Of a stretch of 64,000 nt of DNA, positions 27,301 through 43,171 are shown one piece after another; the stretch's first letter is position 1, and every line of letters starts with the position of its first letter. The DNA is from Anoplolepis gracilipes (Eukaryota > Arthropoda > Insecta > Hymenoptera > Formicidae), in the NCBI RefSeq assembly GCF_047496725.1, contig NC_132970.1, forward strand, positions 15,909,501 to 15,973,500, given 5' to 3'. Both the position numbers and the translations under genes were made by a program. The notes under the pieces are model-generated. The model did no database searches. It saw only the letters and a list, made by a program, of their open reading frames with translations, and was not told where the DNA came from.

Positions 27301-30300
27301 AATCGCTCGTTCGAGAAATATGGAGATGGCATGTCAATGTCATGAAGTGAAAAATATTTCAATAAGATAATACTGCGTTCGATTTAAAGAAAAAGATCTC
27401 TTATTTCTACAAGAATTGTTTAATTTTTAAGAGTTTATATTTCTGTTTCTTCAAATATACATATATTAATCAACTGATTAGTTAAATCACATAGTCCCGT
27501 TTAATAGTAACAAAATTAATTATCTGAGAAATTTAGTCAACAGAAAAAGATATATATATATATATATATATATAGAGGATGAAAAAGTTACAAAATGCAG
27601 AAAATATTGAGTAACACAAAGTCATGCGCTTCATAAAAGAAACGTCACGCGTCGTGCGGTCAAGGGTAAGGCCGGTTCTATTTGATGAAAAATCTCATCA
27701 GCATGTTGAAATGCGATATCATACCATATCGTACCATTTGCAATTACTGGACTGTCATTCCATCTCTAAATTACGTGATAGAGTATCAGTCTTTATATAT
27801 TTTCCAAGAAAAAAAATTCCTTTAAACGAATATTATCATGTTACATAAAACAACACAATAATGTATAAAAATATGCATTATTAATACTTTCTTATATAAT
27901 GAAGATGCGCATTATTTTCAGACACAATAAAAATAATTATATATAAAATAATTATACGAAATAATAATTATTTAAAATAAAATAATCTATAATTATATAA
28001 AATAAAATAATATATAAATAATAATATGAAATAATAAAGATTTAGCTATTAAATTAACGATCAAAAATAATGAAAGTGCTTCAACACTTTCGATATGTAT
28101 GCTCTTCATTCATTATATATATATATATATATATATTTGCAATGAAGCATATATTACATTCAATATATGTTTAAAAAAACATGTAATACATAATTTTTTC
28201 CTTTCTGAATTGATGCGGCCATACAGATTATAATCTCCTTCGCTCGTTTCTTTTCGGCTTCTTTTCTCATCATAAGATGTAAGTAATTTAATACCAGTTA
28301 CACAATTATGTGTAATAAAAGAAATTCTAATAATTCTGTAAAAATAATAATATGCTGATAATAAAAATAACATTTTAATGTGTTTTCTGTTTACCTCAAA
28401 ATTTTGAAGTTGAATTTTGAAATTTTTTCTCCTAATAAAAAAAAAAGGTCACTTAAATTTTACTGACATAAGCAACGTTAATACACTCGACAATTATTAT
28501 CGTTAAAGCTAAGATGAGAAATATAAATAAAAAACATAAAAAATTTAATTTAGACATATATTTAGAATAAGAATAAAATTATTAAATACGCGACGTGTAA
28601 TTGAGCGTCTTATCAAATATCTTTTGCATAAAATACTAATTTATATATACTACATTTAACTATACTACATTTAATTCTTTTATTAAATGTATGTAATTAT
28701 TATCTTTTGAAGTAAATAAAAATTATTTGACATAAGAATTATTTTAAAACTTAGACATAAACTTACACGTGTTAGGTTTGTAAAACGCATGTTCTCATCA
28801 TTTTTGTTTATATTAAATATATGTAGAAATTTAATACACTCTCTTCATAAAACTTGATATCTATGCATTTCATTCTAGATAGATGTACGAATCGAACTTT
28901 ATCAATATCGTCTAATAAAAGTTTTATTCGCTGCATAAGTTTTTATGGTAATTTAAACAAAATTGTACATTTAGTGTAACAATATTCTGTTTAATAATTC
29001 AATATACGCTTATATATGTGTGTGGCGAAATATACAAAATAATTCATTAAAAAATATAAAAACTACATTGCACGCTTTACATAGGACATAGTACTGTGTT
29101 TTATTTACAATGTTAGATCCATAAATTAATAAATTGATGCAAATATAATTTTTAAATACAAACTATATAGTATACTTCTATATAGTTTTCAAAATATTTT
29201 TAGAATATTTTCTTCACGGATAATGTAACATTATGTTTCTAAACAGACAAAGTAAAATTAATAATACAAATTTTCATAAAACTAAAACTCATGAAGGTAG
29301 TTACAAGCGTTCATGATTCTACATTCTACAATATTATATTTTGTATTTAGTCTGTGAGACATTAATATGTATTTGTTTTATTGAATGTATGTATGTATCT
29401 ATGTACATATGCACACAAGTAAATATAAACCAATATTCCAGCTGAATGCTTCTGACAGGTGAGATAAAACTATAACATTTTCCAGAAAAAGACCGCGATC
29501 GGAGCTTTGGAATTATGGGTCTCGTATTTTACGAGATCGCAAAAGTCAAACATGAAACAGGACTGTCCAACGCAAAATAGATAGCGAAGAGCATTTTTTT
29601 AATACTACTCTCTGACAGAGCATGGAGTAAACTATAAATAAAAATAAAAAAATGTCATATACAAGTTGGATTGACGCAAATTACATTTTTTAAATTGATT
29701 AAATATTTTATTTTATTTATATACTATCAATTTTTTAATATTATTTATTCTATTATTAATTTTTTCAAATCACCACATTTTTATATCAAGAAAAATAGTA
29801 TTTCTAATATTAAATGTCCTTCAAGTAAAAAGAAAACATATATAATCTTAAAGATCTCATACATACAGCTTAATTATTAATTAATTAAAAATCTGACATA
29901 CCTTAATCATTGAATGAATAATTATAAAAAGTAAATAACAAATTTTCGAAATACGGTAAAAATATTTCTGAATCACCATTTCTTTTACCCATAGTTGTAA
30001 ATGGAAGAAAGGATGACTTTTCCATTATGTTCACAAAAGAAAATTGCTTTGATAGTGTCATCACTCTTAACCTTGCAATAACTTTTATGACAGTTTTTCA
30101 TGCGTTTATCAACTCTATTTTCTTTAAGGTACATCTATTCTTCAATATATTTCCCCGTAGGCCTTACGTCAAATTCTATTATAATCCTACAAAGTTTCAC
30201 GGTTTTCTCTGTATTTGCAGTATTTTCTGTATTTGTTAGTAGCGCGAGATAAACACTCTTTTTATTCGTGAAGAAAAAATTCCATATTTGCGGTTAAAAT

Positions 30301-33300
30301 CAATTCTATCATAAATGAATTCTTCATGAAAATTGATTCTCAATGGAGAGACGCCTGGTTTTTATAAAAAATTCCATATGTGCGGTTTTCCATATTTGCG
30401 GTTTTCCATATTTGCGGAATATACCTATCTTCCGCGAATAAGGAAACTTTGACTTAACATTATGAATTAAAAAAGAATATATGTGAATATATGAATTGAA
30501 GAATATATATAACATATATCAACTATATATTATATATTTATACACATATACGTATTATACATTTTCAGCGATGTCAGATATCACATTAAGAGTAATTCAT
30601 CCGGAAAATTATTATATTATATTAACTTATTAGTTTTATTATTATCTGGAAGAACGTTCTAACAAAGTCATAAACAATTTTTTGTATAACAAATTTATCT
30701 CGACTACAATTAACGCTTAAATTTCAAGATATATCAATTTTTATAGTATTTAAATATAATATATACAATCATTGTATCACCTAATTTACTCATATTTAAA
30801 TAACTACATTTATTCAAGTTTTGCGATTATAAATCATAGATAGATTATTGTATTATATAGGATCAACCAAAGAAATCTGACGATTTTCAAAATAAAGTAA
30901 AAAGATGAAATATAACTTAAATATTTATTTTTTGTTATTTTTTAAATATTTATTTATTGTATTTTTTTGTTACATTAACAATAAGATATATAACGCCATT
31001 TGAATATATTACCTATTACTTATTATTATTCATTTTACTCATTTTTTAAACAACACATTTGTCAAATATCCGTCATTTATCCTATTACATTACACTATTC
31101 CAGTCTATCGCGCAGGTTTCGCATCGTTGTTTGCACCATCTTATCTGATATGTCTATAAGTTTTACCTATATATTGGCCTTGATTTTGTTAATATATAAA
31201 AAAAATTGTTACGTAATAAAAAATAAATGTTTAAGTCTCATTTTTTATTTTGAAAATTGTGGGGTCTTTTTGGCTAACCCTATACTAATTATATTAATAA
31301 AAATAAATATTTGCAAAATATTAGTTTCTATATATAATATAAACAATATATTTTTTATGACAATTAAATATTAAAAATACTTGTTATAAATAATATCAAA
31401 TATCGGATTTTTATTAATCACATTGAATTTACATAATAAATTTACAGTACAATTGAGATTGATCTTTTCTGACAAAATACAGGACACGTAAAATTTAGAA
31501 ACAATTTGCTGAAACTTGTGGTTCTGGACGCTAAAAGCTTCTATCGAGTTAATGGGTTTTCGATTGTTTGCTACTTCATTAACCTAAATAATGTTCGAAG
31601 GGCTATCTCGTTATCTCTTTAATACAAAAAGTACTATAATAATGATTGATAGATTCATACATTGGCAATATTTCAAAACGCTTCGCCATCCATTTATAAA
31701 AATTTTTTATTTATTAGAAGTGTTTTTCAATCAATATATCAATACGTTAACTGTCAAATAAATTAATAACATAAAAATTCACAATCTACCGTTTTCATTA
31801 CCCAATATTTATTTTTCACGGAGCAGTAAAATCTTTTTATGCAAAAAATGTGCTAAAATATTCCAATATAATCAATCATCAATTTTAGAAGAAAATTCAA
31901 TATTGCGTTATTATTATTAAATAATTAGTTTTTTAGTATTATTCTTATGTCATTGGCTCCTTCCCTAAGCTACTTTAGTATAAAGAGGATTTAATGATTA
32001 TAGGATCAAATAGGATAAAAACTGATGAATAACTATCTTCTTATCTTTCTATGGAAAACCTTATTGTTAAGGGAAAAAAGACTTTTTAATAGGATTGAGA
32101 GAATTTAAATTTGATGAGAACAAATCCGATTGTGAATTACAATCCGATGAGTGTGATTTACAATCAAAAATATCACGTACAAGTATAATACTTCAAACAT
32201 TTATATCCCGACTCTGATCTGACTCTGTTAACTGGTTCAAGGTAAGTTAACGATACGTTAATTTTATGACGGACGTACTGTGAAACGACAAGTGATTAAA
32301 ACTGATGAAAATACAACTTGCATTCACATATAATATAATCGCACAGAATTTATCGATATATAATAATGTTAGATAAATATATTGCATTAAAGTATTATTA
32401 AAAGGCCTTAGTATAGCTTTTCAATTATAAGCTTACTTGAATCTCGAGAGTTCAAGTAGATTTATATATACTGCTAATCGAGTGCACTCTATTAGAGTTT
32501 GAATCAAATCACTGAATGAAAAAAATTCAATACGAGATTGTTATAAGGATAAAGTGCCCTCTCGAACAATGACAGAATACGTAAGGCTAAACAAATAATC
32601 GCAATAGAATTGTATGTAATGCACATCGAGATATCGACGGGAGCCTCTCGATGATATGTATTAAAATGTAACATGCATCGTTCCCAGTCCATTTACCAGG
32701 AAGAGCGTCCCATGCATTCCAGTTCAATGTAGCGCATTTATCGATTCACGTTATACGATTGCACGTCATTTGGACGTGAAACAATGAATTTCCGACATGG
32801 AAATCGACCTCTATGACGTTAGCAGACCATTGTCAGAATTATGTCAAAATCATGATACAATAAGTATCATATATCATGGTCAAAATTGTGAAAGTATACG
32901 AACTGTTTCACAGAGATTGAACATCGACAATTTATGAACGATGATAGATTCAAATACGACACATTTAACTTTATATACACTGTATGTCCGTCAAATGTGA
33001 AAGCGCGACAAGATTATTGACTGGCTGCTTCAACGATGCCGAAAAATTTTATCCTTTCTAATTTTTCCTACAATTTCAAATTTCTAAACGCCCGAGAACT
33101 CACATCCATACGAAACAAAGTATGAAATGTAATGTGAGTAAGAAAATAACTCCATTTATTATCCTTATTTGTCTGTTGTAAAGTATAGTTCCGTTTATAT
33201 CTCTTTCATGAATCTAACATTCAATTTTATCGTACAACATAAAATATAAGCAAAAATGTAAGATGTAAAGAACAATTTGCATAATTTCAGAGCACGTTTG

Positions 33301-36300
33301 AAATAAGAAAGATGTGAGATGGAAATTCACGATAAGAAGAAAATTATTTTCCCAGAGCGATAACCAGCGGTCGTTTCATTATAGTGTTGCATCCGCAACG
33401 ATCTTGCTAGATTACAAGCGATATTTTAACCGAAAATCTCGTTGTCACCAAGGCCACATGCGACGGTAACTTAACTGTTTCATCGCGTTACATCGTCGCT
33501 TGAATAAACCGTAATCTGCCAGGGCCAATATACGAGCATGAGCAAAATATGAAAACGGTCGGGTAAACGCGTGACGAGGGATTTGAAATATCGGTCATTT
33601 GACGAGACCCACAGGGAAATATGACAGTTTTTGGTCCTTACGGGATTTATTTTTTATTTCCGATATACATCAACCGCGATTCAAATTGCAACTTGGTTGT
33701 AAAATTATTGAACTTTTGAACTTGACATACTATTACGTGTATGTCACTAAAAGATGGTAGTTTAACGAAATTTTAATTAAAATAATTCCCATAGAAATCC
33801 GCAATAAATCAAATAACATTGACACGTTATCACAAACAATACTTAATCATCAGGTTTAAATATCATTTATTTCTTTATGATACTTGCATGTGTTAGATAT
33901 GCATTTTCTATACATTAATTTATATAATATAAAAAAGATATATGTAAAATATTTGTTTTTATCATTACATAGAAACTTTATATATATATATATACAAATA
34001 TGGTATACAAGGCATCCCTTCTCGGAAAAATATGGAAAACAGAATTTCCCGAGATTTATTTTGTACTTGAAAAAAAAATCAGGAAATTCTCATTGAATTT
34101 TATTGGAGCTCAGGGAATGTAAAAAAAATTCTCTCTTTGATACTATTGTTCTTATATTGTAAACAATCCGTTGATAAGCCAAATTATGAATTATGTATTT
34201 CAAATATATTATAAATATACAACTAGCTTTGTTTATATATTCAATGCCTTAACAAACTATAGAATATTCAGTTTATATTTTATATTGTAATTTTTTTAGT
34301 GATAAAAAAAAATAAAACTGTTATGCAAATAAAAAATGTTTATCTTATGACAAAACTATTTAATTTTCTTTTTCAATATATTTACAAAATCCAGCACTTA
34401 AATAGTTCTATGTTTTTATTTAAATAGTTGTATGTTTTTCCCTTGCACGAGTTAAAAGCATTCGAAAACGCATAAAAATAAAAAATTTTATTTTAAAAAA
34501 TTGCATAAAAAATCTTTAAAAATTCACTTTATCTGGAATTTTGAATAAAAATACCTGGAAGATCAGAAAATATTTTTAGACAATTTTCTTTATTAGATTT
34601 TAGTAGATACCCTAGTTATATTTTATTGTAAAAAATTCTTTTTAAGAAAATTCTACTGAATTTTTATTAAAATTCTAAAAATCAGAGAAGCGCGAATCTC
34701 CACCTTGCCGTCAAATAAGGTGATATTCATATTTCGTTCTTATATTTTATATCATTTTAAATGAAGTCTTAAGATTCCATTTAGCCAGCGGATTTTTGGA
34801 TGAACGTAGTTTGAAGACAACCTAAAATACTACTTAAAATAATCTTAAGTATAAGAACGGATTATGAATATCGACTTTAAGCTCGAACGTCGCCTAGTGT
34901 CTTTTTGTCTTTGTTCACCCAAAAAAATAATCTTGCAATTACAGCAAAAATGTTCTGGGTGTGAAAAATAAATTTTAATTGTGACATCTAGAAAAATCTA
35001 TCTATATTAGCAAAATATTTTTTTGAGTGTTACTTATTGAAAGAACAAGACTAAAAAACGACAATTAGGAAGTAGAAACAAGTTCATAATTTTCTGATTT
35101 TTAAGACTTAAGTTTTTATATAAATCTTATTAATTTGTTCGTTAAATGTCGTGTCACACTTAAGATATGTATACATATATAAATAGCCTCTCTTGGCACA
35201 ATCGCGCTGTTATATTTCGATAGCGTTGCACACGTTTTCATCGATAAAAAGTTTATTTCATCCGCTTCGCGCTTTGATTTCGTTCTTCACGGTATTATGC
35301 AGAAATCTATAGGTACGGGTGTTTGTTTTCGTGTTGCACCTGGCCGCAAGACTTATACCGCTGCGACGCATTGCCACGCGTTGCTCGTAAAACCGCGCCC
35401 AATAATAGACGTCGTAGCAACGCGAAACGACCGACGTTAATGTCACGGTGTATGTTAAAATTCAAACGAGAGAAAGACGTGCGATTGTTCTAATCGCATT
35501 GAGTTTGAAATCTGCGACTGATAGTGCTGCAACTGAGATAAACTCAATTGTTACACTTCACTCAAAAAAATATTTTGCTAATGTAAATAGATTTCTAGAT
35601 GTCTCAATTAAAATTTATCGTTACTTTTTGTATCTGTTAGAATATTGTTTGTCACGTATGGAATTTATAGCAGCAATATTCTAGTAATACCTCTAGAAAA
35701 TGTAAATCCCATTACCAAATGTAAATCACAAATATAATTGTCCTTGATAATAGGCCTTAAAGATAGACATCGCAGACAAATTTTCTGTCGAAATTACACT
35801 AACAGTACAGATATAAATTCTGTCTCTGTCATTTAAATCAATTAAGTGCAAAATATATGCAGTATCACAGTATTTGCTAATAATTTATCTGTTTCAGTTA
35901 ATTTTTTACACCTAGAAAATTTTTGTTGAAGTTGCAAGATCATTTTTTTTTTAGTGTATTATTTAATTTTTTAATGGCGCAAAATATAATATACTACAAA
36001 TGTACTAGAAATATAACATATCATTCACATGTTACACAGCAGAATATAATTAGCATTCTCACATATATGTTTGGCATAACGTGTATAATCTTGAAAAAAA
36101 ATTCAAAACATACATTAAACGGTTTTAAATATTACATAAGGATTTTTTTCTTTTTTTTCGCTATAATTCCTGCGTGTGGCTTTTATTTGCGTATTATTAG
36201 CGTATTATTTGAAAAAAATATTTTTAATATATATATTTTTTTAATTTATTATAATTCCTTTGTTATAACTTCCTTATAAAGATAAAAAAATATATATATT

Positions 36301-39300
36301 ATAAGTTAACTTCATTAAAAATCTTTTTTCATTTTAAACGCATGCGTGCGTGCACACATACATGTCTCTGTTTATAAAATAAATCTAATAGGTATATGTA
36401 TTAATTGATTGACAATTAATTGAAATGCAGGTTTCATAACATAGAGAGATATATTAATTTAAAAAAAGAAGTAAGATATTGTCTTGTATCAAACAAAGTT
36501 GCATACTAATTGGCCTAATAATCATGGAATTGAATACAGGAATATTAGACATTCCTATGTATCATATATGCGAATTTTAAACCTTTCTTTCTCACTCTTA
36601 TAAAGTGTGATTTCGAGTTTACGCTCCTATATTATAAAACCCTAGATATAGATAATAATAAAGTTATATTGTTGCTTTTTTAAGTGTGTTTATGTTGTAC
36701 ATTTAAGGATATACAAAATCTATTTACTGCATTGAAATATTCGATTTCCTCATAAATGTTTTTTATAAATATAATAAAATACTGATACCTATATATTTTC
36801 CACAATGATGGCTTATATAACATTTTATTATAATATTTTAATAATGAAATGTCTGTCACATTCTGTAGATTTCGTTTAAGATTATTTCAGCAAGTATTAA
36901 TCCAAATGTCCATTAAAATCTCTGCTCTACGTTTGTTATTTTACATGAAAAAGTTAAACATTTGAAATATATGCAATTAATCCGTCATATTCATTATAAA
37001 ATGTATGTAGTACACGTTTATGCGCGATGTGCCAATTTCGACGTGCATTTTAAAATGCTTTTATTTTCATAATTTGTACGTGATCTTAATATTATATGTA
37101 ACTTTCATTTATTGTGTACATTATGCGCATTTCAATCAGAGCCCTTCATTGCTCTGTGCTTTCTCCACTGCTAGAATCCTGAAGCAATCTGAATATTTGT
37201 ATAATAATATTAACAGAATCGCGAATTTATTAAAATTGATTATAATATTGAATATTAGCTGCTTTAAAAGATTCATGATGGTAAGTATATCAAATATAAA
37301 AAATAAAAGTGATAAATAATCTCTTTTTTAATCAAATTAATGAAATAATATAAACATGAAACTACATCTGGCTTACAACTAGTTATTAAGTAAAAGGATG
37401 TTAAGAGAAAGTAATACTACTATTTTATTCTCTCAAATCATTTCTCCGGAATATATGTATAATCAATTGTACATAATGTTTTAATTGTGATAAAAAGAAC
37501 GACATTAATTATATACGTCTGATAATTAATTGTATATTATTCACTAATATAAAGTGTATGAAAAATATATTATTTTATTTAAAAATAAAATTCTTACAAC
37601 ATTATCATTTAATTTTGTCATATGATTATTCAACATAATAAAAAATAGTATGACCCAAATTATTATAAGCAAAGAAAGAGATGCAAAAAAACATTGCAAA
37701 AATAGTTGACAAACTATTTATCTTTTTTAAGATGCATAAATGTACTATATATATATATATATATATATGTATATTACAATCCAATATAATATCCAATATA
37801 ATTTACTTAATTATATTTTGCTTATAGTATCTTGATAAAAAAATCGTCCTATTATTTAAAAAAACATTTTTGTACAAGATTTTAATTTTTCATATTATTA
37901 AATTTTGACTTTTAATTTTTTCACTCTGAATATTCTAACAATTTCTTTTTAAATTAATATCAATACAAAATTTAATTAATGTGTTATTTAAATACGCGTA
38001 ACAGATATGTTTAAATTAAAATGTTTTAATTTTCCATGCTCTATCTTCGTAATTAAATATTTCAATTTTTATAATTTTAATAACAATCAGAAAGTAGCTC
38101 CGAAAATTAAAGTAAGAAGTGCATTATTAAAAATATTTTCCAATATTGTTGAATTGATTGGAAGTATTTTTCATTTATCGTGAAACACAAAAGATTATTT
38201 TATACAACCTAGAATAATTATGGCTGATAATTAAAATAGTCACAAATTACAAACCTACATAACTTACAATTACGGTATATGAGCCACATTTTAACTTATT
38301 AATTGAAGTATCGCTTGTGCGTTGCTCCGAATAATTTTGCATCAATTTTACAGCATTAATTTTTCATATAAAAATATAGCAAAAATTAACTCTTTATAAT
38401 TAAAATTAAAGCGCATTAGAATATCTTAGAAACAGAAAAAAAGAATTTACAAACCAAGGAAGACTTATTCAATTTTTAAAAAAATATTTATTCTTTTCTA
38501 TGTTATTAAAATATTAGATTAAATTGTTTCGTCAATGAATTTAAAGTGTTTAATAAACCACTTTCTTTTAGATAAAAAAAGAGTGGCAAATAAAAATCGA
38601 AATACAAATGTAAATATTTTGCTGCAAAAGTATAACGTAACGTATGAAACTTTTCCACTGAACAACCGAGAAATAGGGAAGAAATAAATAAGCTTGTACG
38701 ATACTACTGTTAGCAAGCGAAATGTTAACAATTGAGATTTTTCATGAACGCTACGTTAATGGTGTTGCAATAGTAAATGTCATATCTTCTAAATATAAAT
38801 TTTTATATAACTTTTTCAGGATATTATCAGAAAGTTGCAAAGTTTAATCTAATTCTCCTATTGTTCGCGTTAAAAATAAATGCTATCCTTTAATAAGTAA
38901 TTCGTTTCTTCTATATTTCAGAAAAGACACAAGCCCGGATCACATATCGGATTCTGCATTCAGTAGTCAAAGGTAATGTCAATAAAATGTCAATCAATTA
39001 GAAACAAGAATCGAAATTAATTGTACATATACACACATTTTTGTTTTATAATTTTTTTATAGCCTATTTTTGTATTATTGAAGAGAAACTCTAAAGTAGT
39101 CTAAAAAAGTATTTTAGCATATTATATCGCACATGCGCATATGGTATAAAATTTATATACTCTTTTTTTTATTAAATTTATAAATAATTATAAAAATATT
39201 ATTAAAATATATATAATTTTTTTTCTTAAAGATAATAGAAAATATAAATTGTTTAATCTCTCTAATTTACATAGTTGAAATTTAATGTTTTAATACATCA

Positions 39301-42300
39301 TGTATTTAATAAATCATGTCTGTGTGACAAAAATAACTACTGTGAATAAAGACATAAGCATCAAAATTCGTAATGTTGAGATCTATTAAAACACTCATTA
39401 TGATTATTTGCGTTGTTTTATCTATAATATCGCTACAGTAAAACATTAATGTGAGACTCTAGTAAAAAATTAATGTGACTCGAAATATATTCTATATCAT
39501 CTTTATATCCTTAAAAACTGACCTTCTTAAAAAAAGACATCAAGTTTATATGTCAATTATAAAAAAACTATTACAAAGATAATGTTATTATATAAGAAAC
39601 AGTTTTTTTTATTACTGTAAAAATCTATTCCTACAAAAATAATGATACTAATAAATTACATCTGAAATGAAACAAATTACCAAAGCAAATATAAAAATTT
39701 CGCTTGCCCAAGTCACATTAGAAGATGCATACATTTTACAAATATAAGTTATTTTGATATTTTTCTTAATAATATTTCGCAAACCTTTTAAATATTTTGT
39801 ATATTATCTTAAATTATATATATATTATTTTATATTGTTAGATTATTATATATTATATATTTATTATTAATTATATATATATATGTAGGTAATGTATATA
39901 ATGTGCATATATGAATAAAAATATATGTGGATAATATATAAATGTACATGTACTCATAAATAATTGAAATTTTAATAAAGGCTCGTAAATTATTATATAC
40001 CTTTCTTCACACATGTGTTTTTTATAAAATTTTATATATAAAATGTAAATATTTAATATAATAATGCTTGTATTATATATAAATAATTTCTACATAATAT
40101 GAAACATTGAACAATACAAATGTGGGACAATATGTTTTAATGCAACCTGGAGGCATGCCAAGTGTTTTTATACTTTACTTTGTAAGTTTGTTTTACTCTA
40201 GTTAGCGCAATTTACTGACGTCATTATTTTTGTAGGAGTAGATTTTTATTATATAATAATAAAAAAACTTATTCTTTTTATATAATAACATTATTTTTTG
40301 TAACAATATAATAGTTTTCAATAATTAACGCAATAAACTTGGCCTTTTTTTTAAAAAAGTGAAGATATTTTAAAGATATCATTCTTTTCTTTATTATAAC
40401 AACTTTATAAGAAAATTATTTTTGATATACAATTTATAAGTTATATCATTTAATATTAAATACATGTAAAGGAATATTTAATATAAATATATTTGGTAAT
40501 AATCATATAGTTGTGCAAAATTAAAATTATTTTAATAAAAGTATACAGAGAGTTCAAAATTATTAATTTAAACATTGCAGAAAGTTTGTTTATAAAAAAG
40601 TAAAGCTATACATTTTTCTTTTATACAGCATTTTTGAATAATTAAATCATATAATCACCTCACAATTTAAACTGTTTTTTAACAAATCAAATTATTTTAT
40701 AAAATTTCATATTACACAAATTATGTTGTAGTATAGTAACGTATGAGAGTATACGCAAGTTATTCTGCACACGTTAAAATATATATACGTACACAATGAT
40801 AATTTATTTTTGTAATAAATACTATTTGGATGTGATGTGTGTATATAAAAAATAATATGCACAAAATAATTACCTGATTAAACTATCTGCAAATGCTATC
40901 CAGAAGAAAAATGTAAACTATACTTTTAAAACAAAGAAATATATAATGTTTAATTTTTTAAGTAACGTTACATGTTTGTTTTAAATAGATATTTTTTTAA
41001 TATTTTTTAAATATTTTTTTTTATTTTCATATTTTTTAATTTCAAGTATTGCTATTCACTCATTAAATAAATCGTTATAAAATTGATCACACAAATATTA
41101 TTACGAATATCCCGAGAATATATAAATTCTTTCCAATTTTAATCTTTATTTAATTATCAAATCTCAGAGCTGTCAAATTTTGTCAAATCTCAAAGCCACG
41201 TGCAATTTTATATCAAATATCTCAACCGTACATCGTTTCTACACAAACACATTGAGATAATTTTGATTGATGATAACGTTTTTTAAACATTTTTCATATC
41301 AAGAACTTTGCATCATATGTTCCATTTATAAGATATACATAGAACAAATGTAAAAATATTTTCGTAATATAAAATATTTAAGCTTTCGATGAAGCTTATT
41401 AAAACTTCGATTAATTTAGTTGTTATTGAGGACCGATAATTCAAGGTACTCTCAACTAGTATAATACGCATTATATCGCGTAAAATACACACCGAGTACC
41501 TAAACTTGGCGCCAGACACTGTGTCTCTCTTAATGTCATTAGAAGCTGGGAAATTGAATAATTAAAATCGTGAGAAAACCGTGACCTGATTTTTCTGTAT
41601 GCATGTGTTTATAATCAGCTTGAGGAGAAAAGAAAAAGTATTATTGAACCTCTACAATTGTGTTTGTGTGTGAAGTAATTCGTAGAAATAAAATCTAGAG
41701 AGACGATATTTATACAATGAATTTATACTAAAGCGAGAAAATCTCTTATAATAATTTCGTTTATACGCTAATGAAAATAGCACAACATAATAAAATAGTA
41801 TAAATTCGAACGTAAAAGAATATATTAATATCAGAGATTATACGTATATTTCTATAACCTATATTACCAGGGATTTTCATATAAAACCGCTCACATTGAA
41901 TATAACGTTTCGTCGATATGGATAAACACATTTAAAAATATTTGCTGATATGTATATAAAATATCGATATGTTGAATTTCTAATCCCAACAAAAATAGAA
42001 TCGGCGTCAGGAATGCCTTAATACATAAATTTATGCACATATTGGCACATTTATATATTTTGCATCTTCCTATATGGAAAATGCATGTGTTTCGATATAT
42101 GCATAAATTCCTGTGTTAAAGCATTTCTGACACCACGCCGCATATACATCAAATTACATTCAGTTCCGCCCTTTGGAATTAGATTATCATTCTAGAGTAA
42201 ATTACTATCAATGACACAGAAAACTTTTTAGGAAAAAAAATATTTTTTTCTATGAAAGAAAATTAGCGGTTTTAAGTCACATAAAATTATTATTATTATT

Positions 42301-42628
42301 ATTATTTTCAGTAGTAGTATCACAAAAAGCTTTTTATTTCAAATAAAAGTTTTAACACATTTTTCTTGCCAAGCATTATGCTCTTTAGAAAGTTTTTTTA
42401 TTAAAGCATATTTTGCATGTATATTATGCTTTAAAACGTTTATATTATATTATTTGACTCTATATATGCCTCTATATGTGATAAAATGTTTAGAAAACGT
42501 CATCATCAACCAAAATTAACCCAATACATAAGATTGCGTTAACAGAGTCTGAGATTTGACAATTAAATAAAGATTAAAATTTGGAAAAATTTATACTGCC
42601 CGAATATTCTGAATAATATTTGTGTAAT

Positions 42629-42674
<46 letters not shown>

Positions 42675-43096
42675 AATATAATTAGCAAAGAATAATTCTA
42701 TGCTTTGCATGAAAAGAGAGTCAAGAAGTTTTGAGAAAAGAGATTTAATATAATCTCAACGAAATATGATTAGGTCGTCATAAATCTTTTAATGCCTCGT
42801 ACATCGTAAATATCTTTCAAATATTTTTTCCGATATTATATTGGCTAAAGTTTGATTAATGCGCGTAGTGTTTTTCAAACTCGTTTAATTTAAAAATGTG
42901 GCTCCTCTCTCTGAAAGAAATGCAATCCGTTGTATAGTGAATTCTGTTAGAGTTTAATTAAAGCCTTGGGCTGATACTTTGAGATGCATGCTGTTTAAGA
43001 CACAGTTACATTAATTAACATTTGCATTAAATGACATTTTCATTAAAAAAGAAATAATACTTAAAGATATTTATAATATATGATATAATCGTATAT

Positions 43097-43171
<75 letters not shown>

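Larger units (their letters stand above)
19037..38921 (+). other. Arrestin intron 2 (19.9 kb)
   Basis: This separates the N-terminal tail exons from the microexon. It holds a 290-bp palindrome (21062), paired inverted repeats at 23.9-25.0 kb, two MITE-like elements at 26.1-26.9 kb, a diverged dispersed repeat at 34.0-34.7 kb, two family-B elements at 34.9-36.0 kb and a CpG-rich patch at 35.2 kb. No nested gene was recognised on either strand. Confidence 0.7.

Noticed and set aside
27624..27848. 75-codon plus-strand frame in intron 2
   Set aside because: Short, no family similarity seen, and no supporting splice sites.
38922..38972. Treating the microexon as chance splice sites
   Set aside because: Both splice sites fit, and phase agrees at both junctions with Arg codons, so it was kept with reduced confidence.
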